DNA of 5,337 bases from Globobulimina sp. Lineage: Eukaryota > Foraminifera > Rotaliida. Each line of letters opens with the position of its first letter. Positions within the stretch are counted from its first letter, which is position 1. The notes beneath the pieces are model-generated. The model worked only from the letters and a program-made list of their open reading frames with translations. It was not told the DNA's origin and did no database searches. Shown one piece after another: positions 1 through 5,337 of this stretch. A program made the position numbers and the translations under genes. The stretch covers positions 1 through 5,337 of the forward strand of contig PIVH01000622.1 of NCBI GenBank assembly GCA_003354225.1. Direction: 5' to 3'.

Positions 1-249
1 CAAAATTGGGAATAATGATACAAAAATAAATATATTTATATTCTGATGGTTGTAACTTAATTTTAATATTATTGATTGGAGACAAACCATGAAATATAAA
101 AAAGATATAATTAATAAGCACAGCACCGCATAAATAGCAGTTTGTTTGAACTTCAATCCAGATTTGTTACAACATGTACAATATGGGTATAAATAATAGA
201 AAATATGCAAACACAAAATGCCGTATAATGTAGCAAATGTCCAATTGAC
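1..249 (-). other. Membrane region, at least three hydrophobic segments (residues 1624-1706+)
   Basis: Hydrophobic segments lie at about 1624-1644, 1659-1685 and from 1693 to the window edge. The first loop (1645-1658) holds Lys 1652, 1656 and 1658 and Cys 1647, 1649 and 1650. By the positive-inside rule it is cytoplasmic, which agrees with an extracellular N-terminus. The second loop is only about 8-10 residues. Tight hairpins right after a GPS fit a GPCR-like bundle. In polycystin-1, span 1 is followed by a cytoplasmic PLAT domain of more than 100 residues, which is absent here. The total number of spans cannot be known because the gene leaves the window. Confidence 0.75.
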
Positions 250-3200
250 TGAGCTCCACGTTTCTAATTTTAACAAATCTGCAATCAAACAATTATCCGA
301 CGAGTCTGAGTGGATATTGTGAATGGTAGCAAATGTAGTTAAATGAGAACAGCTGCATTGGACGTTATCACTGCTGCCCATTGTTAAACATCCATCGTTT
401 TGCCAGTCATTATTTTCTGCATTGTACCAAACACATTCATATGATGTACAATCATTGATATTGCACACAAATGTAAAATTTGTTCCATTTGCTAACACTG
501 TTATTGACACAGAAGCGTCTGATAACACACCTTTGTCCTTTGCGTTGCACTCAACGTCAGCGGTGCTGTTCGTATCTATCAATAATACGGTTACATTTTT
601 ACTATTTGAATTGGATGAATTTATCACAGAGATTAATATATCAACAGAATTAAAGATATCATCATTGTTGTTTTCAGGGTTTGTAATGTCATTTGGAATA
701 TATATATTCACATCTTTTATGGAGATATTTATATCATGGCTGTGATCGGAAACTCTTGTGTTGTAAATTGAAAACGAATTTAATTCAATGAAGGTTTGTT
801 CGCCGGGAATTGATGTTGAGATGGATGACAATGATGATATATATAATGCAGCTGACAATAAATTATAAATATTGTTCGAATAATCAGTAAATGACGAATT
901 GAGCGCTGGAGATAAATAATTAAGAATTCCAAACAGTTCCGAAGCGAATGAATATAATAAATGATGATATTTTGGGTTAACGCTAATTGTCGATAAATAT
1001 GAGGTGATATCAGCTGAGTTATAATATATTTTTATAATATTTGTGACAATGGAATCGGTGGAAATTGTTAATTGTTCAATATTTGAATATGTGATATTGT
1101 TTGTTATAAAAAAGCATGGATCGAGCACTGCATTTATTAAATAATATATTTGCAAAATATGATTGTTTTGTATTTCCTGTGCGATTTGTATCCATAATGT
1201 TAATATTGAAGCTAACAATATTTCAAAATCAGTATAACACAAATCATTAATATTTGTCTGTAATACATTCAAAATCGATTTTAATCCATATTCTATGCAT
1301 ATATCATTCTCATTTTTAGATTGCAATAATTGTAAATACTGCAAATATATTAATGACTGCTGCAAAATATATGAATATTTATCTCGTTCACTGGTTATTA
1401 TTAAATTTGTTTCATTTACAATCATTTCTTCAAAGTTATCCATACAAATAGTGTCAGATTGTAGTTTGACAGCACATGAAATGGACTCTGTTATCATTGA
1501 AGAATGAGAATCATAAACATTTACAGATAATGTTACATTACCAACTGATAAATATATGTTATCAATGAATGGGTGAGATAATAGTAGTGGATGAAAGTAG
1601 TAATTATTATGATTCTGATTCACATAAAATTCATACAATAGAGGAGTATAAGCACTCTCTGCATTTACTGATAATGAATATGTTGAAGATAACAAATGTT
1701 TAATTGATGGAAATATAATCGATCCATTATCGCAAGCTGGGCTTAATTGAAACGAATCTGTTGCAACTTTTGGTATATTCAATACATAAATTGATATTGG
1801 TGATGATGTCCCAAATGCGAGCAATGTTGAATTCATATCATAATAAAACACTGCCAATTGAAATAAATACGTTTTACCTGATATCAATGGCAAACAATTT
1901 TGTTCTAACACTAAATTTAATGAAATATCATCTGACGTTTTACATTCAATCAATTGTTCACTTGTTAATAAATCATTTATTTCCGTCCATTCATGAGCAA
2001 TATTATAAATACGTTCATCTGTTGTATCATAACCGCTTACTTTTGCAATGAATCTTATTTTTTCATTGATATTTATTTCATATTTAAGCGCTGTAACAGA
2101 TATAATTAAAATTGACGGCGATGGTTTAGTAATATTCGCATTTGAAATTGTATGAAAACTAAATTTTATTTCATCTTTGCATGAGCTACGAAATGCATTG
2201 TTTATATCAGATACATTCAGAACAAATTCAAATGAATAAAACGTTGAATAATTTAAATTTGAATAAAAAAGGGCAGCTACCACTGATTGTGAGGTTGAAT
2301 CGACAAATAAATAGTTGCAATCTGTTCCATTCAATGTATAACATTGCCAGTTAAATGCTAGATGCTTTATTGTAGATATTTTATCAGGATCATAACTCAA
2401 TGTTTTCCCATCTAATTCTAAATGATATGGATGCAATAAAAAGAAATTTGTATTAATTTGTGTATTTAATATAATATCACCACCGACAATTTTACAAATA
2501 ACATCAGAATATAAGGATTTTATAGAATGGGTTGTATTAATATTATAATCACCATATTTATGCTTTATATTTATTGTAAAAGTGTATATTATACCGCTCT
2601 GAAAATACACTGATGGTTCAATAGTAACCATATCCTCGTGTTTTGATGATAAAAACGTTTTTAATAATCCAAATACGACATCATCGATAATAACATTATT
2701 ATCCAATACTATTATATCCACAAACCATTTTATTTCATAATTTATATTTCTTATACTGACAACACACGTTGTATCAAATATAATTGATGCATAAATGTTA
2801 ATTTTACCATTTAATTGGTTATTTGTTGATGAATATTCATGAATACCATAGAGATACACCATTGGTATTAATTTATGAGAGATTTGAATGGTAAATTGTT
2901 CAAATGACCATACTTGATACCAATTGGTAACATTCAGTGATACAAATAGCTCATTAACATTGTCATTGTAGTCAGTGTTTACAACAACATATTTCCCAAA
3001 ATGTGTGTCTACACTAACATTTCCGTCATGTAAAGTCCACACAAAAACAGCATCTCTTCCACCTAAATTTGTGGTTGATCGTGCATCCAAAATTAAATCA
3101 TTACATTTTCCAATTTGAGTGGGTAGGAAAACGATAATATTTGGCATTTCAACAATATCTGGATACATTATATTTGATATCATGTCATCTTCCCATAGAA

Positions 3201-5118
3201 TCCACATATTTGTATCTGTCATAGAATGCGAATACGAAAATGCATTCGGTTTAATAACAATGTTATCATTCAAATTAATTGTTGCTGTATTTGGTAAATC
3301 AATAATTATAATATTTGAATCATAATAACAAACAGCATCATTATTACCAATCAATTGCAATGTTTGATTGTCAAATAAATTACAATTGTCTGCATATGCT
3401 TGATTATATTTTAATTTATAATCGTTTGCATACATCATATCAATATACACTGTAATAAATAAAAAAGATGAGGACCACACAGCAAATATATTTGGTGTTG
3501 CTGTGAGATCAACATAAGAAATGTTAGAAACAGTCAAATTTTGTTTTAATTCAATCCACGCATCAGCACTGTCTCTGGAATATAAAAACATGCTCTCTCT
3601 AATTGTATAAACTGGTATCACCGTCGTCGTATTCACTGTGACTGGTTCTGATAAATCAATTATTATCGCATTATAATTTTCATTGAAATCATACCAACAT
3701 TCTGCACCAACACCAAATAAACCCACTGTAACATCATCAAATATATCTGACACATTACAATGTGTATCATTTTGTAAAGGTTTTATTGAATAATTAGCAG
3801 CATATATCATGTCAATATATACGGTAAGAAATAAAAAAGATGAGGACCATACTGCAAAAGTATTAAATTCCGCAACAATAAATGCAGTTAAACCATCGGC
3901 ACATTTGCAAGTTGATTCACATTCGGTTTTACCTCTACATTGCGCATTATTTCTGTTTGTAGGATTTATGCCGTATTTACAGACATACCGTGCTGGGTTA
4001 CATATGATATTCGTATCTAAACCAACCAAAAGATTGCGATCAATGCCACGGAAATCTGCCAAGCCGGAAAAATTATTATTTTCCAAGCGGACTATATCCA
4101 AATCGCGTTGAGATAGCTCACCAATAATATTCCAATCAATAGCACCTGTAAAATTATTATTTGATAGTAATAACTGATCCAACTGATTTAAACCAGAAAA
4201 TATGTCCCATTCTATATCGCCCATAAAATTATTATTTGTGACATCAAATATGCTCAAATATGGTGGCAACGATAAATACGAGTTGTTGGATAAAGTGAGA
4301 AAACCAGAAAAGATATTATTTGCGAGTTTAATTTGTGTCAAACGCGGGCATAATGATAAAGCATCAAAATTAGGGAAAAAGCCAGCTAAATTATAATTAT
4401 TTTGAACCCAAAATCTTCTCAAATCTGGGAACTTTGAGAAAAATCCATATATCGAAGTATCCAATGAGCCATAAAATAGGTTTTCGTAGGCTTCAAAGTT
4501 TCGAATTGTTGAAGCATTGCAATCGTTCATATGTATCGAAGTAAAATCGGATTGAAAATAATTTTGTGCGATGACCAGATCTGTTAATGCAGGCATTAAA
4601 CATATCAGATTCCAATCTGAATCGGTAATGTTTCCGCTGAAATTATTGTTTTCGATATCAAGCTCAAATAAGTAATTAAGTTTGGTAACAGATGTCCAGT
4701 TCCATACGCCGTAATATCTTGCATCTGTCGATGATTTATCTCCGCTGTTTTCTAAATCAATTTCTGTGAGATATTGAGGCCATTCATACGTTGTTTGTAG
4801 CTGTCCGCCAACCAAATCATCCTCGAGAATTATGCTCATCATCAGATTTGTGTCGTTATTGTAATTACATAAAAAATCGACATAGAAACCGGAATCTCGA
4901 TACCACGGATCATCACAATATGTTTCGACGGAGAAGTTTAAATTTGCAAAGATTGGAATAGTGTTTGTCAATTTGAATATTTCACAAAACAAATAAATAT
5001 CGTAATCATGCGAGTCAGAAGGAACCGGTTGACAGCTTTGTTGAGCTGACACTGTTAATGATACATAATAATAATAAATCAAATATAAAGCAAAGCATGC
5101 AAAGCTTGCTGGGCGCAT
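1..5118 (-). CDS. LRR-REJ-GAIN/GPS multi-pass receptor-like protein (3' end beyond window)
   Basis: The frame is open for 1706 codons from ATG 5118 to base 1, so the C-terminus is missing. This is the first ATG after an in-frame TAG at 5149-5151. It has A at -3 and is followed directly by a signal peptide, so the start is well supported. Domain order is: signal peptide 1-25, leucine-rich repeats 117-372, Cys-rich segment 373-406, two beta modules 413-660, REJ-like region ~660-1220, GAIN-like region with GPS ~1225-1600, membrane spans from 1624 on. Many N-x-S/T sequons in the first 1620 residues fit a glycosylated ectodomain. In known families (polycystin-1, PKDREJ, adhesion GPCRs) such proteins are surface receptors that self-cleave at the GPS and stay as a two-chain complex. 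The ligand and signalling output here are unknown. There is no PLAT domain after the first span, unlike polycystin-1. The protein is rich in Asn, Ile, Ser and Tyr, as expected from AT-rich DNA. Confidence is high for the gene and its domains, moderate for 'receptor', and low for the membrane class. Confidence 0.95.
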   Translation of the reverse strand, partial: MRPASFACFALYLIYYYYVSLTVSAQQSCQPVPSDSHDYDIYLFCEIFKLTNTIPIFANLNFSVETYCDDPWYRDSGFYVDFLCNYNNDTNLMMSIILEDDLVGGQLQTTYEWPQYLTEIDLENSGDKSSTDARYYGVWNWTSVTKLNYLFELDIENNNFSGNITDSDWNLICLMPALTDLVIAQNYFQSDFTSIHMNDCNASTIRNFEAYENLFYGSLDTSIYGFFSKFPDLRRFWVQNNYNLAGFFPNFDALSLCPRLTQIKLANNIFSGFLTLSNNSYLSLPPYLSIFDVTNNNFMGDIEWDIFSGLNQLDQLLLSNNNFTGAIDWNIIGELSQRDLDIVRLENNNFSGLADFRGIDRNLLVGLDTNIICNPARYVCKYGINPTNRNNAQCRGKTECESTCKCADGLTAFIVAEFNTFAVWSSSFLFLTVYIDMIYAANYSIKPLQNDTHCNVSDIFDDVTVGLFGVGAECWYDFNENYNAIIIDLSEPVTVNTTTVIPVYTIRESMFLYSRDSADAWIELKQNLTVSNISYVDLTATPNIFAVWSSSFLFITVYIDMMYANDYKLKYNQAYADNCNLFDNQTLQLIGNNDAVCYYDSNIIIIDLPNTATINLNDNIVIKPNAFSYSHSMTDTNMWILWEDDMISNIMYPDIVEMPNIIVFLPTQIGKCNDLILDARSTTNLGGRDAVFVWTLHDGNVSVDTHFGKYVVVNTDYNDNVNELFVSLNVTNWYQVWSFEQFTIQISHKLIPMVYLYGIHEYSSTNNQLNGKINIYASIIFDTTCVVSIRNINYEIKWFVDIIVLDNNVIIDDVVFGLLKTFLSSKHEDMVTIEPSVYFQSGIIYTFTINIKHKYGDYNINTTHSIKSLYSDVICKIVGGDIILNTQINTNFFLLHPYHLELDGKTLSYDPDKISTIKHLAFNWQCYTLNGTDCNYLFVDSTSQSVVAALFYSNLNYSTFYSFEFVLNVSDINNAFRSSCKDEIKFSFHTISNANITKPSPSILIISVTALKYEININEKIRFIAKVSGYDTTDERIYNIAHEWTEINDLLTSEQLIECKTSDDISLNLVLEQNCLPLISGKTYLFQLAVFYYDMNSTLLAFGTSSPISIYVLNIPKVATDSFQLSPACDNGSIIFPSIKHLLSSTYSLSVNAESAYTPLLYEFYVNQNHNNYYFHPLLLSHPFIDNIYLSVGNVTLSVNVYDSHSSMITESISCAVKLQSDTICMDNFEEMIVNETNLIITSERDKYSYILQQSLIYLQYLQLLQSKNENDICIEYGLKSILNVLQTNINDLCYTDFEILLASILTLWIQIAQEIQNNHILQIYYLINAVLDPCFFITNNITYSNIEQLTISTDSIVTNIIKIYYNSADITSYLSTISVNPKYHHLLYSFASELFGILNYLSPALNSSFTDYSNNIYNLLSAALYISSLSSISTSIPGEQTFIELNSFSIYNTRVSDHSHDINISIKDVNIYIPNDITNPENNNDDIFNSVDILISVINSSNSNSKNVTVLLIDTNSTADVECNAKDKGVLSDASVSITVLANGTNFTFVCNINDCTSYECVWYNAENNDWQNDGCLTMGSSDNVQCSCSHLTTFATIHNIHSDSSDNCLIADLLKLETWSSVNWTFATLYGILCLHIFYYLYPYCTCCNKSGLKFKQTAIYAVLCLLIISFLYFMVCLQSIILKLSYNHQNINIFIFVSLFPIL
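319..477 (-). other. GPS autoproteolysis motif, predicted cut Leu1593|Thr1594
   Basis: All canonical GPS landmarks are present: C1562-x-W1564, W1572, G-C1577, C1588-x-C1590-x-H1592-L1593-T1594, then T-F-A. The four cysteines would form the two standard disulfides. His1592 is the general base and Thr1594 the nucleophile in the H-L|T scheme, so the site looks catalytically intact. The scissile bond is encoded at 339-342. The residues after it (T-T-F-A-T-I-H-N-I, 1594-1602) resemble the tethered agonist of adhesion GPCRs (T-x-F-A-V-L). Two further Cys (1552, 1557) are extra to the motif. Confidence 0.95.
319..1446 (-). other. GAIN-like domain (residues ~1225-1600)
   Basis: After the REJ-like region comes a stretch predicted to be mostly helical (about 1236-1335, rich in Leu, Ile and Gln, with Cys 1274, 1294 and 1335). 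It is followed by Ser/Asn-rich beta strands (about 1440-1550) that end in the GPS. This matches the GAIN plan of a helical subdomain A followed by a beta-sandwich subdomain B that contains the cleavage site. The helical part has no clear sequence landmarks, so its assignment rests on position and composition. The GPS itself is unambiguous. GAIN domains hold the two cleaved chains together and hide the tethered agonist. Confidence 0.8.
1459..3141 (-). other. REJ-like region (residues ~660-1220)
   Basis: The start carries a strong REJ/PKD-like signature: P-T-x-I-G-x-C672, L-x-L-D-A-R-S (675-681), G-G-R (686-688), then F-V-W (692-694). A second anchor lies at C875-x-I-V-G-G (875-880), Y-D-P-D (909-912) and N-W-x-C (923-926) with C934. 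Between and after these are alternating beta strands with G-x-x-Y-x-F-x-I/L patterns (842-849, 1081-1090). REJ modules are known from sea urchin egg-jelly receptors, polycystin-1 and PKDREJ, and lie just before the GAIN/GPS unit, as here. About 560 residues is close to the size usual for the family. The boundaries are approximate. The role in ligand binding or mechanical extension is inferred from relatives. Confidence 0.8.
3139..3510 (-). repeat. Beta-rich module, copy 2 (residues ~537-660)
   Basis: This is the second unit, with F-A-V-W-S-S-S-F-L-F at 545-554 matching copy 1 at 421-430. It is followed by the same V-Y-I-D-M turn, Cys579, Cys597, I-I-I-I-D-L (603-608) and A-T-I-N-L-N-D-N-I-V-I-K-P (612-624). 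Bases 3429-3488 and 3801-3860 are about 85% identical by hand count, including a 21-base identical run at 3457-3477 and 3829-3849. The rest of the two units has diverged much more. The second conserved Cys (597) is followed by Tyr where copy 1 has Trp. The module leads directly into the REJ-like region. Confidence 0.75.
3511..3882 (-). repeat. Beta-rich module, copy 1 (residues ~413-536)
   Basis: This is the first of two adjacent ~124-residue units. It begins with an F-A-V-W-S-S-S-F-L-F strand at 421-430, then a V-Y-I-D-M turn, Cys454, hydrophobic stretches and C474-W475, and ends in alternating beta strands (I-I-I-D-L near 485-489). The general layout (strand, Cys, 'C-W', then 'x-T-I..D-x-I-x-I-K') resembles beta-sandwich modules that sit before REJ regions in protist PKD1/REJ-like proteins. 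That family link is from memory of the pattern and has not been tested by search. The unit is shifted exactly 372 bases (124 codons) from copy 2. Confidence 0.75.
3901..4002 (-). other. Six-cysteine segment after the LRRs (residues 373-406)
   Basis: Six cysteines (373, 380, 394, 400, 404, 406) fall within 34 residues, in the order C-x6-C-x13-C-x5-C-x3-C-x-C, directly after the last repeat. The position suits a disulfide-bonded C-terminal cap for the LRR solenoid or a small separate knot linking it to the beta modules. The spacing does not clearly match EGF or the standard LRRCT pattern, so the fold is left open. An even cysteine count in a secreted segment supports three disulfides, which is inference. 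Confidence 0.6.
4003..4770 (-). other. Leucine-rich repeat domain (residues ~117-372)
   Basis: About eight repeats of 22-28 residues are visible, several with the pattern L-x-x-L-x-L-x-x-N-x-F-x-G. The clearest have the N-N-F-S/T/M-G core: ENNNFSGNI (156-164), ANNIFSGFL (266-274), TNNNFMGDI (294-302), SNNNFTGAI (319-327) and ENNNFSGLA (346-354). Repeats around 117-130, 174-195 and 203-227 are degenerate. The G-x-I ending is the type typical of plant receptor kinases and many protist surface proteins. An LRR block at the N-terminus of a secreted protein usually serves protein-protein recognition. The region 29-116, with Cys 29, 45, 68 and 84, probably forms the N-terminal cap. Confidence 0.9.
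5044..5118 (-). other. Signal peptide (residues 1-25)
   Basis: The N-terminus has one basic residue (Arg2), then a hydrophobic stretch of Ala, Phe, Leu, Ile, Tyr and Val from about residue 5 to 23. A small-residue site V-S-A before Gln26 fits signal peptidase cleavage. The hydrophobic core contains four consecutive Tyr codons. The next Cys (29) begins the mature cap region. This places the following ~1600 residues outside the cell or in the secretory lumen. Cleavage at Ala25 is inferred from the -3/-1 rule. Confidence 0.85.
5065..5076 (-). repeat. (TAT)4 microsatellite coding four Tyr in signal peptide
   Basis: Four identical TAT codons (residues 15-18) lie in the hydrophobic core of the signal peptide. 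Tyr runs are unusual in such cores. The pure trinucleotide run could vary in length by slippage without breaking the frame. Confidence 0.8.
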
Positions 5119-5139
5119 TGTTTTGAGGAACAAAAAACG

Positions 5140-5157
5140 TTGAGTCTGCTAACTCAA
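5140..5157 (-). promoter_or_regulatory. Small inverted repeat in presumed 5' leader
   Basis: TTGAGT and ACTCAA form a perfect 6-bp stem with a 6-base loop, ending about 21 bases upstream of the start codon. Flanking AACG/CGTT bases could add four pairs across a 6-base bulge. It would be transcribed if the promoter lies upstream in the spacer. A stem this short can occur by chance, so its function is uncertain. Confidence 0.3.
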
Positions 5158-5160
5158 GTC

Positions 5161-5184
5161 TAACGTTGATAATTTTAGGTTATT
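5161..5184. repeat. Promoter-region direct repeat, copy A
   Basis: This 24-base element matches copy B at 5217-5238 with one substitution in TAA(C/G)GTTGATAATT, followed by a TTAGGTTATT/ATGTTATT tail that differs by a small indel. The shared exact core is the 10-mer GTTGATAATT (minus strand AATTATCAAC). It lies about 45 bp upstream of the start codon. Confidence 0.55.
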
Positions 5185-5216
5185 TACAAAATCTAATATA
5201 TAATATTTAAAATATT

Positions 5217-5238
5217 TAAGGTTGATAATTATGTTATT
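5217..5238. repeat. Promoter-region direct repeat, copy B
   Basis: This is the partner of the element at 5161-5184, in the same orientation. The 10-mer cores start 56 bp apart and flank a core of almost pure A/T (5191-5219). It sits immediately after the presumed stop codon of the upstream gene. It could be a regulatory protein site pair or a remnant of local duplication. Confidence 0.55.
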
Positions 5239-5241
5239 CTT

Positions 5242-5337
5242 TTATGTATCAGTTATTCCATAGTGTTGAAGGTCACCATCAAGCAAAGGCCCCATTGGAT
5301 CAGACCGGATATCAACATTCTTCTTTGCCATTCTTCG
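5242..5337 (-). CDS. Probable 3' end of an upstream gene, unrecognised
   Basis: The minus-strand frame is open from the window edge (codon 5337-5335) to a TAA at 5244-5242, giving 31 residues that end in ...DLQHYGITDT. The tail has mixed charged and polar residues and includes two Met. GC is about 42% by hand count, well above the receptor gene. GC is lower at third positions (about 32%) than at first and second positions, as expected for real coding DNA in an AT-rich genome. The product is not recognised. If real, it lies in tandem with the receptor gene across a ~120-bp gap. A plus-strand frame starting with ATG at 5244 is also open to the window edge, so the strand is not settled. Confidence 0.4.
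   Translation of the reverse strand, partial: RRMAKKNVDIRSDPMGPLLDGDLQHYGITDT

Larger units (their letters stand above)
5119..5241. promoter_or_regulatory. Intergenic spacer with presumed promoter and 5' leader
   Basis: About 123 bp of very AT-rich DNA separates the likely upstream stop codon from the receptor ATG. It contains a TATATATTA-like stretch (minus strand, around 5195-5205), a pair of imperfect direct repeats (5161-5184 and 5217-5238) and a small inverted repeat near the start codon. No defined promoter consensus can be assigned without knowing the organism. No clear AATAAA poly(A) signal is seen after the upstream stop. Confidence 0.5.

Noticed and set aside
1-249. PLAT domain and polycystin channel region
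   Set aside because: The loop after the first span is too short to hold a PLAT domain, and channel-type spans would lie beyond the window.
422-745. Plus-strand open frame of 107 codons
   Set aside because: It is antisense to the GAIN/GPS coding sequence, and its translation shows no domain or signal. It is a shadow of the minus-strand gene.
1295-2051. Plus-strand open frames at 1295-1507 and 1761-2051
   Set aside because: They lie opposite the REJ/GAIN coding region, are short and low in complexity, and have no recognisable product or upstream context.
3119-3325. Plus-strand open frame of 68 codons
   Set aside because: It is antisense to the second beta module and the start of the REJ-like region, where the minus-strand frame has clear domain signatures.
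3809-4396. Plus-strand open frames at 3809-4111 and 4202-4396
   Set aside because: They are antisense to the LRR and Cys-rich segments. Lys/Ser-rich translations of this kind arise from reading LRR codons backwards.
5140-5157. Inverted repeat as a transcription terminator of the upstream gene
   Set aside because: A 6-bp stem with no U-tract, in what looks like a eukaryotic spacer, is not evidence of a bacterial-type terminator. It is kept only as a weak leader hairpin.
5244-5337. Plus-strand frame from ATG 5244, open to the window edge
   Set aside because: It is possible but not preferred. Third-position GC is about 39%, against about 32% for the opposing minus-strand frame, which also ends neatly at the AT-rich spacer. 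It is too short to decide.
1-5337. RNA genes, CRISPR array, transposon ends or introns
   Set aside because: No tRNA- or rRNA-like segment, regular spacer array or terminal inverted repeats were seen. GT...AG pairs inside the gene are expected by chance, because the frame is continuous and domain-bearing throughout.

Overview
The window is almost entirely one very long protein gene on the minus strand. An ATG at 5118 opens a reading frame that runs without a stop to base 1 (1706 codons) and leaves the window. Base composition is strongly AT-rich. The frame uses the standard genetic code as far as can be seen: Gln is written CAA/CAG, and no TAA, TAG or TGA occurs in 1706 codons. There is no sign of an intron. 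A secreted, multi-domain, multi-membrane-span receptor of this kind indicates a eukaryote. The absence of introns, a short intergenic gap and AT-richness suggest a unicellular protist with a compact genome; I cannot name the lineage.

The predicted protein reads, from its N-terminus: signal peptide (residues 1-25); N-terminal cap; about eight leucine-rich repeats (117-372) of the 'NxFxGxI' type; a six-cysteine segment (373-406); two tandem copies of a ~124-residue beta-rich module (413-536 and 537-660); a REJ (receptor for egg jelly)-like region (about 660-1220); a GAIN-like region (about 1225-1600) ending in a textbook GPS autoproteolysis motif (C-x-W, W, GC, C-x-C-x-H-L|T); then at least three closely spaced hydrophobic segments (1624-1706+). 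The ectodomain order (LRR, beta modules, REJ, GAIN/GPS) resembles polycystin-1. However, the loop after the first membrane span is only about 14 residues, so the PLAT domain that polycystin-1 carries there is absent. The membrane part therefore looks more like an adhesion-GPCR-type helical bundle. This combination is the main item of interest, and the deciding sequence lies beyond base 1.

Upstream of the gene (5119-5241) is a ~120-bp spacer. It holds an imperfect direct repeat around a very AT-rich core and a small inverted repeat in the presumed 5' leader. Bases 5242-5337 are more GC-rich and probably hold the last codons of an upstream gene on the same strand, although an opposite-strand frame is also open there. 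No RNA genes, mobile elements, CRISPR arrays or complete plus-strand genes are supported.
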